From DASSKP01 sp035695045 (GTDB lineage: Bacteria > Actinomycetota > Actinomycetes > JAFAQI01): a stretch of 64,000 nucleotides of DNA. The notes beneath the pieces are model-generated. The model was given only the letters and a program-made list of their open reading frames with translations, searched no databases and was not told the DNA's origin. Where the stretch lies: assembly GCA_035695045.1 (NCBI GenBank), contig DASSEX010000085.1, positions 1 through 64,000 on the forward strand, in the 5' to 3' direction. The first letter of the stretch is position 1, and each line of letters opens with the position of its first letter. Both the position numbers and the translations under genes were made by a program. Positions 50,734 to 60,451 of the stretch are shown here, in pieces.

Positions 50734-51694
50734 CGACCGCCCTGCGCCGTCGCGCCAGCCAGACCATCGCGATCACGCCGCCGAGCGGGATCTCGACGAG
50801 GTAGCTGAACACGCGGAAGAGGATGACGCCCGCCGCGGCCGCCGCCGGATCCGCGCCGAAGGCGACGAGTGTCGCCGTCGCCGCGGTCTCGACGAAGCCG
50901 AGACCGCCCGGCGTCAGCGGGACGAGCGTCATCAGACGCTCGACGGCATAAGTCACCAGTGCGGCGACCGGCGTCACCCGGGCGTCGACCGACGTCAGGC
51001 ACAGCCACAGCAGCAACGCCTGCAGCGCCGGGTAGCCGACGCCGCCGACCGTGATCTGCCGCCAGCCGCGCCGCAGCGCCTCGGCCCCCATCGCCACCGT
51101 CTGCCGCAGCGCGGCCGTCGCCGTGGTCAGTCGTCCGCGTCCCCAGCGGCTGCGCCCGGCAAGCAGCGTCGCGGCCACCAGCACGATCACGGCCGAGAGC
51201 ACGATGAGGCCCATCCGGCGCGGAGGGAGCGCCACGCCGGCGGCGACGGACGGCATGAGTGCGAGCGTCACCAGCCCGGCGAGTGCGATGGCGGTCTTCA
51301 CGACTGCGACCACCAGGTTGCTCAGCGCGGTGAACGACGAGATCTGCGTACGGCTGTAGCCCCAGGAGCGGAGCATGGCGTAGTTGAGGCCGACGCCGGC
51401 CGCACCGCCGAGCGGGAGGACGTTGGAGACGCTGCTCCCGCCCAGGTTGAGCGCGAGTGCCTGTCGGGTGCGAAGCCCGGGCAGTGAGGCGCGCAGCACG
51501 AAGGTGTGCAGCCACAGCCCGCCGGCCCAGACGGCGGTCAGCTGCCAGATCTGCGGGAGCGGCACCCCTGCGACCCGGTCGGTCATGTCGTCCCAGGCGG
51601 TGCCGGTCATCTTCGGAAGGACGACCGCGAGCACGCCGACCGCCGCGGGCAGGGCGAGCGCAGCAATGACCCAGCGCGGGCCCCGTCGCGTCAC
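50720..51694 (-). CDS. Lysylphosphatidylglycerol-synthase-type membrane protein (flippase-like)
   Basis: A 324-residue membrane protein with seven or eight helices, matching the UPF0104/LPG synthase transmembrane family: NLGGSSVSNVLPLGGAAGVGLNYAMLRSWG and the signature VPLTPGGLGFVETAATATLVAFG. No lysyl-transferase domain. Members may flip lipids. The GTG start overlaps the stop of the PIG-L gene. Confidence 0.87.
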   Translation of the reverse strand: MTRRGPRWVIAALALPAAVGVLAVVLPKMTGTAWDDMTDRVAGVPLPQIWQLTAVWAGGLWLHTFVLRASLPGLRTRQALALNLGGSSVSNVLPLGGAAGVGLNYAMLRSWGYSRTQISSFTALSNLVVAVVKTAIALAGLVTLALMPSVAAGVALPPRRMGLIVLSAVIVLVAATLLAGRSRWGRGRLTTATAALRQTVAMGAEALRRGWRQITVGGVGYPALQALLLWLCLTSVDARVTPVAALVTYAVERLMTLVPLTPGGLGFVETAATATLVAFGADPAAAAAGVILFRVFSYLVEIPLGGVIAMVWLARRRRAVATAA

Positions 51695-52509
51695 GCCTCA
51701 GAGCCTACCGACTCGCCCAGCGTCGCGAACGGGTCCGTCGCCCGCCGCGCCGGAACGACCGCTCCGACCTGCACGAACCACTCGCGGCCCAGCGCGACGG
51801 AGGAGAGCGGCCAAGGGAGCCGCGACAGCAGCCGGACCGTCCGCACGTCGTCACCGCCCGACGCCTGCGACGCATGCGCGCGGAGCGCCTGCTGCTTGGC
51901 CCGGACCCACCGTCGTACGTCGACCTCGTGCGTGATCGCCTCGGCCGGCGCGAAGGCCTCGCCGAGCAGCGACGGGGTCATGCCACCCGGCCGGATGCCG
52001 AGGCGCCGCAGCAGCCGCATGCCGCGCAGCAACGCTGCCCGGTCGACGGTGGCGGCCAGGACGACGGGCGTGCCCGCCTGTCGCGCCGCGGCAAGGCCGA
52101 CCTCGCGGACGCGCAGATGGTCACGGTGGCCGTAACCGCCGTTGTCGTCGTACACGGTCAGGACGTCGGCCGACTCCTCCGCGAGCACCGCGGCGAGCCG
52201 GTCGGCGACCTCGGCGACGGGAGCGGCGCAGAGCGAGCCGCTCGGCGGCTCGGCGGGCTCGCGGAAGCCGGAGTCGCCGTACCCGAGCAGCACGATCCGG
52301 GCGACTCCGAGCAGCTCGGCCGCGCGCTCGAGCTCCGCGACACGCCGAGAGCCCAGGGACTGCCGTTCGCGGGCCAGGCCGAGCTCGCCGGAAGTGGCCA
52401 CCACGAGCACGACACGGTGGCCCTCGGCAGCGCAGCGGGCCAGCGTCCCGCCGGTCAGCAGCGACTCATCATCGGGATGAGCGTGAAAAGCCACTAACGT
52501 ATAGGGCAC
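51691..52509 (-). CDS. PIG-L-family deacetylase
   Basis: A 272-residue zinc-dependent deacetylase with the AHPDDE motif near the N-terminus (FHAHPDDESLLTGGTL) and the downstream GHRDHLRVRE zinc ligand. The family removes acetyl from GlcNAc-containing compounds such as mycothiol precursors or glycolipids; the MshB/Mca subclass is not certain. GTG start. Divergent from the glycosyltransferase gene. Confidence 0.9.
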   Translation of the reverse strand: MPYTLVAFHAHPDDESLLTGGTLARCAAEGHRVVLVVATSGELGLARERQSLGSRRVAELERAAELLGVARIVLLGYGDSGFREPAEPPSGSLCAAPVAEVADRLAAVLAEESADVLTVYDDNGGYGHRDHLRVREVGLAAARQAGTPVVLAATVDRAALLRGMRLLRRLGIRPGGMTPSLLGEAFAPAEAITHEVDVRRWVRAKQQALRAHASQASGGDDVRTVRLLSRLPWPLSSVALGREWFVQVGAVVPARRATDPFATLGESVGSEA

Positions 52510-52587
52510 GGCCGCACCCGTTCGCGGAGGTCCGGCCGACGATCACAGCCGTCCCGCCGGGACGGCGGGCGACGACGGTGGGTGTTC

Positions 52588-53718
52588 ATGCGGGTCCTCC
52601 ATGTGACGGACACCTACCTTCCCAGACGTGGCGGCATCGAGCTGCACGTCCACGACCTCGCGCAGGCGCAGCGGCGCGCGGGCGACGAGGTAGACGTCCT
52701 GACCCTGACCCGGGCCCGCGCGGTCGAGCCGGCGGAGTCCGCCGGTTCGCTGCTGCGGCCGGCCGACCACGCCGACCTCGTCGACAAGCTGCGTTTCGTG
52801 CTGGCGCACCGCCGGCGGGGGAGGACGGCGGGCTACGACGTCGTCCACGCCCACTGCTCGACGTTCTCGCCGCTGGTGTTCGCGACGCTCGCGGCGGCCG
52901 ACGGGCTCCCGACCGCCGTGACGGCGCACTCGCTGTGGCGGCGCTACACACCTCTATATAGAGCGGGCGACTACGCGGGGCGGTGGAGCACCTGGCCGAT
53001 CGCGTGGTCGGCGGTGAGCGAGGCAGCGGCCGAGGCCGTCCGCCGCGCCGCCGCGCGGCCGCTGCAGGTCGACGTGGTGCCCAACGGCATCGACCCGACG
53101 GCGTGGCCGCACGTCGAGCGCTCGCCGCAGCCGGGACGGCTGCGGGTCATCAGCGTGATGCGGCTCGCGCCGCGCAAGCGGCCGCTCGCTCTGCTGCGCA
53201 TCCTGCACCGGGCCGCGCTCGCGATGCCTCCGGGGACCAAACTGGAGGCCGTGGTTGTCGGTGACGGCCCGCAGGCCGGCGCGATGCGGCGTTATCTGCG
53301 CCGACATGACCTCGAGGACCTCGTCACCCTCGCCGGCCACCAGCCGCGCCCGGAGATCGCCCGCCGGCTCGCCGACGCCGACGTGTTCCTCGCCCCCGCG
53401 ACGCTCGAGTCGTTCGGCATCGCCGCGCTGGAGGCAGCGGCGACCGGGGTGCCCGTCCTCGGCCGCCGCCGGACCGGGCTCGCCGAGTTCGTCGTCGATG
53501 GCGCAGGCGGCCTGCTCGTCGACAGTGACGCCGGCATCGCGGAGGCCCTCGTCGACGTCGCGGCCGGTCGTCGGCAGCTGGGGCCGGTGCCGCGAGCCGC
53601 TGTCGAGCAGATGAGCTGGCCGGCGGTCGTCGAGCGCACGCGCGCGCTCTACGAGCGTGCCGGGCTGGGGGAAGTCGCTCCGGTGACCGGCTCGACGCGC
53701 AAACGGCGGGCGTCGTGA
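52588..53718 (+). CDS. GT4-family glycosyltransferase
   Basis: A 376-residue GT-B enzyme: HVTDTYLPRRGGIELHVHDLA at the N-terminus, VPNGIDP in the linker, VMRLAPRKRPL, and the donor-binding ESFGIAALEAAATGVPVLGRRRTGLAE at the C-terminus. It likely adds a sugar to an envelope lipid. ATG at 52588 follows GGTGGG. It overlaps the PAP2 gene (GTGA). Confidence 0.92.
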   Translation: MRVLHVTDTYLPRRGGIELHVHDLAQAQRRAGDEVDVLTLTRARAVEPAESAGSLLRPADHADLVDKLRFVLAHRRRGRTAGYDVVHAHCSTFSPLVFATLAAADGLPTAVTAHSLWRRYTPLYRAGDYAGRWSTWPIAWSAVSEAAAEAVRRAAARPLQVDVVPNGIDPTAWPHVERSPQPGRLRVISVMRLAPRKRPLALLRILHRAALAMPPGTKLEAVVVGDGPQAGAMRRYLRRHDLEDLVTLAGHQPRPEIARRLADADVFLAPATLESFGIAALEAAATGVPVLGRRRTGLAEFVVDGAGGLLVDSDAGIAEALVDVAAGRRQLGPVPRAAVEQMSWPAVVERTRALYERAGLGEVAPVTGSTRKRRAS

Positions 53719-54461
53719 CCGCGGTCGTCGAGCGGCCGGCACCGGCGGAGGTCAGGCGCCGCCGGGTCATCAGCCGTCGCCTTCCGTGGTGGGCCGAGGC
53801 ACTGCTCGCCGTCGCCGGCTACGAGATCTACGGCCTGATCCAAGGCGACACCGACGGCGCGCGCGCCGAAGCGGTGCAGCACGGCTGGGGGATCATCCAT
53901 CTCGAGCAGCACCTGCACCTGTGGGTCGAGCCCAGGATCAACGCCTGGCTTACGCCTCACCATCTGCTGTCCCTCGTGTCGGACTACTACTACGAGCTGT
54001 CGCACGCATTCGTGACCGCGGCCGTGCTGGTCTGGCTGTGGAGGCGGCACGCGGAGCTCTACGCGCGGTGGCGCAACACGCTGCTCGGACTGAGTCTTGC
54101 GGCGCTCGCCGTCTTCTGGGCCTACCCGGTCGCACCGCCGCGGCTGACCGCACCCGGCCTCACCGACGTACTCGTGAAGTACGACGCCCTTGGCGCGGCA
54201 CACGCGCCGAGCGGCCTCATCGACCTCTACGCGGCGCTGCCGAGCCTGCACGTCGCCTGGGCCCTGTGGTGTGGGATGGCGGTCGTGGCCGCCGGCCGGA
54301 CCAGGCGTCGCTGGCTGGCGCTGGCCTACCCCGCGCTGACCACGCTCGTCGTCCTGACGACGGCTAACCATTACGTCGTCGACGCGCTCGCTGGCGCCGC
54401 CCTGACCATGGGCGCGGTCGCCCTCGCCGGGCTCGTGCGCCGGCGCCACGCCACACTCTGA
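53715..54461 (+). CDS. PAP2-superfamily membrane phosphatase/phosphotransferase
   Basis: A 248-residue membrane protein with six helices and the inositol-phosphorylceramide-synthase-like PAP2 motifs LPSLHVAWALW and ANHYVVDALAG, with catalytic His in each. The Asp at the end of the second motif is present. Such enzymes transfer or remove phosphate head groups of lipids. It is translationally coupled to the glycosyltransferase, suggesting a joint glycolipid pathway. Confidence 0.88.
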   Translation: MTAVVERPAPAEVRRRRVISRRLPWWAEALLAVAGYEIYGLIQGDTDGARAEAVQHGWGIIHLEQHLHLWVEPRINAWLTPHHLLSLVSDYYYELSHAFVTAAVLVWLWRRHAELYARWRNTLLGLSLAALAVFWAYPVAPPRLTAPGLTDVLVKYDALGAAHAPSGLIDLYAALPSLHVAWALWCGMAVVAAGRTRRRWLALAYPALTTLVVLTTANHYVVDALAGAALTMGAVALAGLVRRRHATL

Positions 54462-54549
54462 CTGACCGCTCGGTCACAGACGCCCGGCGGCCCGTAGCGG
54501 CTTTCGGGATTTACTGCCTGTAACCGCGCAGGTGGGGGAGGATCGCGTC

Positions 54550-56211
54550 ATGGCCGCGGGCGGTGGGGGAGCGCGGGCGCGCCGGCTACGCCCAGCAACC
54601 GTCATTGCCCTGGTGGTCGCGCTGCTGGCGAGCGCGGGCGCGGCGTGGGCGGTGCACTCGGCCGTGCGCACGCAGGAGCGCCAGCTGCTGAAGGAGCGCG
54701 CCAACGAGCTCAACCTCGTGCTGACCAGCGCGGTCGGCCCGATCACTGCCGGCCTCGCGTCGCAAGGGGCGCTGCTGTCGGCGACACACGGGTCGCGGAC
54801 GGCGTACGAGGAGTCGGCCGCGCAGGCGGTTGCCCAGAGCGCGAAGACGAGCGCGCAGCCGGTGAGCTTCGGATGGCTGCGGCCGCAGCCAGGCGGAGCT
54901 GGCTGGGTCGTGGTGGCGGCGAGTGGCACCGAGCTGCACCGCGGTCAGGTGATCACCGACAACCGCACGCAGACCTTCCGGCGCGCGTTGCAGACGCCGC
55001 TGATGGTCAGCACGCCGGTGACGAAGACCGACCGCCGGCTGGGCTTCGCGCTCGGACCGCCGTCGTCGCCGCCCGGCACCGTCCTCTATCGGGAGTCGCA
55101 GCTCGGCCCGCTGCGGGCCCCGCCGGCCGCCAGCTCCGCCCCGTTCGCCGAGCTCGATCTCGTCATCTACGCGTCGTCGAAGCCCAACCCCGACACTGCA
55201 CTCGCCGCGACGACGACACAGATCCCGATGCACGGCGACGTGGTGAGGCTGCCGCTCAAGGTCGGAGCCGAGAACTGGCTCGTCGCCAGCAGGGCGAAGC
55301 GGCCGCTCGTCGGCGGCTTCGCCCACGCGGCGTGGTGGGTCGTGTTGCTCATCGCGCTGCTGGCGTCGCTGGCGGTCGCGGCGACGATCGAAGCGGCCGC
55401 CCGTCGGCGTGACTACGCGCTGGCGCTCTATGCCAGCGAGCACGAGGTCGCCGAGACGCTCCAGCGCAGCCTGCTGCCGGCACTGCCCCGGTTGCGCGGC
55501 CTGCAGGTCGCGGCCCGCTACATCGCGGGTGGCTTGGGGCAGGAGGTCGGCGGCGACTGGTACGACGCCTTTCCCGTCGATGGCGGCCGGGTCGGCATCG
55601 CCGTCGGCGACGTCATCGGCCACGACCTTGCCGCCGCCAGCGCGATGGCGCAGATCCGCGCGGTGCTGCGGGCCTATGCCGTGGACGGCGAGGCTCCCGC
55701 CGCGGTCATCAACCGGCTGGACCATCTCATCGATGCGCTCGGCCTGACCCAGCTCGTCACCGTCATCTACGGGCTGCTCGAGCCGCCGGCCGCCGATGGC
55801 AGCCGGCGCTTCACCTACGCCAACGCCGGCCATCTGGCGCCGCTCGTTCGTGAGCCCGATGGCACCGTCCACGCCCTCGCCGGCGGTGAGTCCGTGGTCA
55901 TCGGGGCTCCGATCGACGTCGAACACGCGCAGGTCGAGCAGACGCTCGCGGCGGGCGCGACTCTCGTGCTCTTCACCGACGGGCTGGTGGAGGTGCCGGG
56001 CCGGCCACTGGACGACACGATCCAGGAGCTCGTCGAGATCGTCGCAGGCGCCGGCGTCGACGAGTCGCTCGACGAGGTGTGTGATCGCATCCTGGCGACG
56101 ACGGACGAGCGCGCGCTGCGCGACGACATCGCCCTGCTCACGATCAGATTGGCGCCCAACGAAGCCGCCGTCGTCGAGCCGTCACGAGCCAGTGTGATCG
56201 ACGTCAGCTGA
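54550..56211 (+). CDS. Membrane-bound SpoIIE-type PP2C phosphatase with sensor domain
   Basis: A 553-residue protein. It has membrane helices at about 15-35 and 259-282 around a CHASE-like extracellular domain with a conserved GWLRPQPG region, then a PP2C/SpoIIE domain (about 300-535) with GGDWYDAF, GDVIGHD, YANAGHLAPL and LVLFTDGLVE. It should dephosphorylate an anti-anti-sigma factor in response to an outside signal. The ATG at 54550 follows GGGGAGGA; the upstream GTG was rejected. Confidence 0.88.
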   Translation: MAAGGGGARARRLRPATVIALVVALLASAGAAWAVHSAVRTQERQLLKERANELNLVLTSAVGPITAGLASQGALLSATHGSRTAYEESAAQAVAQSAKTSAQPVSFGWLRPQPGGAGWVVVAASGTELHRGQVITDNRTQTFRRALQTPLMVSTPVTKTDRRLGFALGPPSSPPGTVLYRESQLGPLRAPPAASSAPFAELDLVIYASSKPNPDTALAATTTQIPMHGDVVRLPLKVGAENWLVASRAKRPLVGGFAHAAWWVVLLIALLASLAVAATIEAAARRRDYALALYASEHEVAETLQRSLLPALPRLRGLQVAARYIAGGLGQEVGGDWYDAFPVDGGRVGIAVGDVIGHDLAAASAMAQIRAVLRAYAVDGEAPAAVINRLDHLIDALGLTQLVTVIYGLLEPPAADGSRRFTYANAGHLAPLVREPDGTVHALAGGESVVIGAPIDVEHAQVEQTLAAGATLVLFTDGLVEVPGRPLDDTIQELVEIVAGAGVDESLDEVCDRILATTDERALRDDIALLTIRLAPNEAAVVEPSRASVIDVS

Positions 56212-56228
56212 AATGGGACGATGAGCGG

Positions 56229-58448
56229 GTGAGCGGCGGAGCAACCCGCACGCCCAACGGTAACGGGCATGCGTCGACGACAAACGGCGCACGTGCCTGT
56301 CTCGATCTGGGTGACCGGCCCGATGCGGCGCGCGCGGGCAGGCACTTCGTGGAGGAGCAGGTTCGTCAGCGGCTCGCCGACCACCTGCTCGACGACGCTG
56401 CCCTCGTGGCTGCCGAGCTGCTTGCCAATGCCCGGCAGCACGGCGCGTCGCCGGTCGTCGTCTGTGTCAGCGGCGCCGGCACCCGGCTGCGGATCGAGGT
56501 GCGCGATGCAAGCCCGCGCAGCCCGGTCCGCCCGTCGCCCAGCCTGACCAACATGACCGGCCGAGGTCTCAGCCTCGTCGAGGCGGTGACGTCGCGATGG
56601 GGCGTGGAGCGCGACCCGTCGGGCGGCAAGGTCGTCTGGGCGGAGTTCGATGCCGGCCTCGAGTCGGGCGAGGCAACGGCCGACGACGACCTCGATGCCA
56701 TCCTCGCCGCCTGGGGCGACGACGAGCCCGACGCCGGCGAGCAGCGGTTCGAGGTCGTCCTCGGCGACGTACCGACCGATCTGCTGCTCGAGGCGAAGGC
56801 ACACATCGACAACCTCGTCCGTGAGTTCAGCCTGGCCGGAGCCGCCGGCGATGGGCCGGCGGCGGAGCTGCCTGACCACCTCGTTCGGCTGATCACGACA
56901 GTCGTGCACGGCTTCAGCGACGCGCGCGACGCGATCAAGCGGCAGGCGCTTGCGGCCGCTCGTGACGGCGCCGTCCGGACCCGGCTCGTGCTCAGCCTGC
57001 CGCTGTCGGCAGCGGACGCAGGCGAGGCCTACCTCGCGGCGCTCGACGACGCCGATGAGTACTCACGAGCCGCGCGGTTGCTGACGCTGGAGACGCCGCC
57101 GGACCACCGGCTGTTCCGACGGTGGTACGTGAACGCGGTCGTGCAGCAGCTGCGTCAGGTGGCGGCCGGCCACCGGCCGCAGCCGGTCACGCCTTTCGAG
57201 GACCACCTGGTCGGCGAGATACGTCGGCTGTCGGTGCTCCAGCGGGTGAGCGAACGAGCAGCGCGGCTGCAGCGCGTCACCGCGGCGCTGGCCCGCGCGC
57301 GCACCCCCGAAGACGTGGCTGCCGTCGTCGTCTCCGAAGGCGTCGAGGCGATGGGCGCCTCCGGCGGTGGCCTCCTCGTGCCGGCAGGTGACGGCGAGCA
57401 CGTGGCCGTTCCCGGTGTCGTCGGCTATGACAGAGAGCTCGTCGAATCGCTGCGCGAAGAGCGGCTGGACGCGCCGTTGCCGGCCGCCACGGCGCTGCGC
57501 ACCGGCGCATCGGTCTGGCTGGAGTCGCAGGAGGACCGCGACCGTCAGTTCCCCGCGCTGCGCGGCTTCGAGTCGGCGACGGTGTCGATGTGCGCGGTTC
57601 CGTTGCTCGCGGCCGGCCGCACCATCGGTGCGCTGCGCTTCAGCTTCACCGGCCGCAAGCTGTTCGACCAGAACGAGCGCGAGTTCGTCGAGGCGCTCGC
57701 CGCCTTGACAGCCCAGACGCTTCAACGGACCGAGACCTACCAGGCCGAGCGTGAGGACTCCCTGGCGCTGCAGCGGGCGCTGCTCCCCAGTGAGGGCATC
57801 GCGATCAACGGCTGGGACATCGCGACCTACTACAGCCCCGCCGGCGATGAGGAGGCCGGCGGTGACTTCTACGACGTCCTGCCGGTCGGACGTGGTCGGA
57901 TCGCCGCGGTCGTCGGTGACGTGATGGGCCGGGGCGTCGAGGCGGCGGCGGCGATGGCGCAGATCCGGTCCACGATCCGCGCCTACGCCGTGGACGATGC
58001 GGACCCCGTCAGCATCTTCACCCGCGTCGACCACTTCTTCGATGTCCTCAACCTCTCGCAGCTCGTCACCGCGCTCTACTTCCTCGCCGACGAGAGCAGC
58101 GACCTCGTTCACGTCGCGAGCGCCGGGCATCTCCGTCCGCTGCTCATCGACGAGCGCGGCAGCCGCCTGGTCGAGACGGCCGGCGGGACACCCTTCGGTG
58201 TCGGCGGCTTCCCGCGGGAGCTCGTGACCTTCGAGCTGCCCCGCGGCTCGGCTCTGGTTGCCGTCACCGACGGTCTCGTCGAGCGACGTGGCGAGGACAT
58301 CGATGAGGGCGTGCAGCGGCTCATCGACGCGACGGCGGGTGCGGCCACCTGGTCGGCGCAGCAGATCCTCGACCACGTCGTCGCCAGGGCCGCCGCCGAG
58401 CGCACCCACGACGACGATGTGACCGTGCTGGTTCTCCGGCGCCACTGA
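56229..58448 (+). CDS. HATPase-GAF-PP2C regulator (anti-sigma kinase fused to phosphatase)
   Basis: A 739-residue cytoplasmic protein. The N-terminal anti-sigma-type ATPase domain (about 28-140) has ELLANARQHG and GRGLSLVEAVTSRWG. A helical region (about 145-350), a GAF domain (about 360-505) and a SpoIIE-type PP2C (about 540-738) with GGDFYDVL, GDVMGRG, SAGHLRPL and DDDVTVLVL follow. One chain thus holds opposing kinase-like and phosphatase activities. Probably a partner-switching hub for a stress sigma factor. It follows the membrane phosphatase by 17 bases. GTG start. Confidence 0.88.
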   Translation: MSGGATRTPNGNGHASTTNGARACLDLGDRPDAARAGRHFVEEQVRQRLADHLLDDAALVAAELLANARQHGASPVVVCVSGAGTRLRIEVRDASPRSPVRPSPSLTNMTGRGLSLVEAVTSRWGVERDPSGGKVVWAEFDAGLESGEATADDDLDAILAAWGDDEPDAGEQRFEVVLGDVPTDLLLEAKAHIDNLVREFSLAGAAGDGPAAELPDHLVRLITTVVHGFSDARDAIKRQALAAARDGAVRTRLVLSLPLSAADAGEAYLAALDDADEYSRAARLLTLETPPDHRLFRRWYVNAVVQQLRQVAAGHRPQPVTPFEDHLVGEIRRLSVLQRVSERAARLQRVTAALARARTPEDVAAVVVSEGVEAMGASGGGLLVPAGDGEHVAVPGVVGYDRELVESLREERLDAPLPAATALRTGASVWLESQEDRDRQFPALRGFESATVSMCAVPLLAAGRTIGALRFSFTGRKLFDQNEREFVEALAALTAQTLQRTETYQAEREDSLALQRALLPSEGIAINGWDIATYYSPAGDEEAGGDFYDVLPVGRGRIAAVVGDVMGRGVEAAAAMAQIRSTIRAYAVDDADPVSIFTRVDHFFDVLNLSQLVTALYFLADESSDLVHVASAGHLRPLLIDERGSRLVETAGGTPFGVGGFPRELVTFELPRGSALVAVTDGLVERRGEDIDEGVQRLIDATAGAATWSAQQILDHVVARAAAERTHDDDVTVLVLRRH

Positions 58449-58466
58449 CATCCGGGCGCAGGCGGT

Positions 58467-60428
58467 CTAGAGCTCGATCTGCGTGCCCATCACGACCGTG
58501 CGTTCGGCCGGCAGGGCGAAGTAGTCAGCGGGGTTCGCCGCGTTCTGCGCCAGGGTGATGAACAGCATCTTCCGCCACCGGGACATCTCCTTGCCGGACC
58601 CGCGCTGGATGGTGGCGCGGGAGAGGAAGTACGACGCATTGCTCGTGTCGACGTCGACCTCGCCGCCTTCGGCGCTCGCGTCGCGCAGCGCCCGCGGGAT
58701 GTTCGGGGTGTCCGAGAACCCATAGCTGAGCGTGAGGTGAGCGATCCCGTCGTCGTCGTAGCCGAGGTTGTCGACGGTGAGCCGCCGCCCCGCGGGCACG
58801 TGGGGGATGTTCTCGGCGACGGCGGAGACGATCACGACGTGCTCGTGCAGGATCTTGTTGTGCTCGACGTTGGCGCGCAGCGCGAGCGGCGTCGTCTCCT
58901 TGCCGGCATGAGGGAAGATCGCCGTGCCGGAGACGCGGTGCACGGGATGCTTGCGCAGCTCCTCGACGAAGTCGCGCAGCCGGCCCTCCTGCTCCCTGCG
59001 TCGCTCGGTGGCGACGATCCGGCCGCGTTGCCACGTCGACATCGTCGTGAAGACGAGCGTCGCGATGACCAGCGGCAGCCAGCCGCCGCGGACGACCTTC
59101 GTCAGGTTGGCGGTGAAGAAGGTCAGCTCGACGGCCCCGAACGCGATCGCGACCAGCGCCAGGCGCCACGCCCGCCAGTGCCACAGCGAGCGGGCCACAA
59201 CCATGAGCAGGATCGTGTCGACGAGCAAGGCGCCCGTGACGGCCACGCCGTAGGCGGTGGCCAGCCGTTCGGACGACCGGAAGCCCAGAGCCAGGGCGAG
59301 CACGCCGAGGAACAACGCGGCGTTGACCAGTGGCAGGTAGATCTGGCCGGCCTCCTCCTCCGACGTCTGCCGGACCCGAAGCGGGGGAAGCAGCCCGAGC
59401 TGCCCGGCTTGGCGCGAGACCGAGAACGCGCCGGAGATCACAGCCTGTGACGCGATGACCGTCGCCGCCGTCGCGAGCACGACCATCGGCACCCGCGCCC
59501 AGTGCGGGAGCAGGAGGAAGAACGGGTTGGCCCGCGCGTCAGGGTGCCGGAGGAGCAGCGCGCCCTGGCCGAGGTAGTTGATGATCAGCGCCGGGAACAC
59601 GACCGCGAACCAGGCGCGACGGATCGGCGGTCGGCCGAAGTGCCCCATGTCGGCGTACAGCGCCTCTGCGCCGGTGATGGCGAGGACGATCGCGCCCATC
59701 GCGATGAAGGTCAGGCCGGGGTGCGCGAAGACGAACGCCACGGCGTAGGTCGGTGACAAGGCGCGCAGTGTCGACGGCTGCTTCACGATCTCCTGGCCGC
59801 CGGCGACGGCGAGCGTGGCGAACCACGCGAACATCACCGGCCCGAAGAGCGCACCGACGCGGCGCGTCCCGTAGCGCTGTACGGCAAACAGCAAGGTGAG
59901 GATGACGACGGCAATCGGCAGCACGAGGTGCGAGAGCCCCGGCGTCGCGACCTTCAGGCCCTCGACCGCCGAGAGGACCGAGATGGCCGGCGTGATGACG
60001 GAGTCGCCGTAGAACAGAGACGCACCGACGATGCCGAGCACCAGCGCAATCCGTACGCCGTGCTTGCGGTCGCGAAGCAGCCGTCCGGCCAGCGCGGTCA
60101 GCGCCATCACGCCGCCCTCACCGTCGTTGTCGGCGCGCATGATGACGACGACGTACTTCAACGTGACGATCAGCGTCACCGACCAGAAAAGCAGCGAGAT
60201 GACGCCGTAGACGTCGTCCGGCGCCGCCTGGATGCTTCCGCGGTCGAGGGCGAAGACCGTCTTCAGCGCATAGAGCGGGCTGGTGCCGATGTCGCCGAAG
60301 ACGATGCCCAGCGCGGCGAGTGTGGTCGCGACCCTGCCGACGTCCTTGGCCGTCGCCGAGCGCCGCGGCCGCGCTCGCTCGGCGGCCGCGTTGGCGCCGG
60401 GGTCGCCGACGACGTGGTAGGTGGGCAC
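58467..60428 (-). CDS. kup: Kup-family potassium uptake protein
   Basis: A 653-residue protein with about 12 membrane helices and a C-terminal cytoplasmic domain. Family signatures include GIVFGDIGTSPLYALK, ADNDGEGGVMALTALA, FYGDSVITPAISVLSAVEGL and GAEALYADMGHFGR. It imports K+ with protons. GTG start with GGAGAAGGAAGAG upstream. It lies 23 bases after the GH15 gene, so co-transcription is likely. Confidence 0.94.
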   Translation of the reverse strand: MPTYHVVGDPGANAAAERARPRRSATAKDVGRVATTLAALGIVFGDIGTSPLYALKTVFALDRGSIQAAPDDVYGVISLLFWSVTLIVTLKYVVVIMRADNDGEGGVMALTALAGRLLRDRKHGVRIALVLGIVGASLFYGDSVITPAISVLSAVEGLKVATPGLSHLVLPIAVVILTLLFAVQRYGTRRVGALFGPVMFAWFATLAVAGGQEIVKQPSTLRALSPTYAVAFVFAHPGLTFIAMGAIVLAITGAEALYADMGHFGRPPIRRAWFAVVFPALIINYLGQGALLLRHPDARANPFFLLLPHWARVPMVVLATAATVIASQAVISGAFSVSRQAGQLGLLPPLRVRQTSEEEAGQIYLPLVNAALFLGVLALALGFRSSERLATAYGVAVTGALLVDTILLMVVARSLWHWRAWRLALVAIAFGAVELTFFTANLTKVVRGGWLPLVIATLVFTTMSTWQRGRIVATERRREQEGRLRDFVEELRKHPVHRVSGTAIFPHAGKETTPLALRANVEHNKILHEHVVIVSAVAENIPHVPAGRRLTVDNLGYDDDGIAHLTLSYGFSDTPNIPRALRDASAEGGEVDVDTSNASYFLSRATIQRGSGKEMSRWRKMLFITLAQNAANPADYFALPAERTVVMGTQIEL

Positions 60429-60451
60429 GCAGCTCTTCCTTCTCCCGCGGC

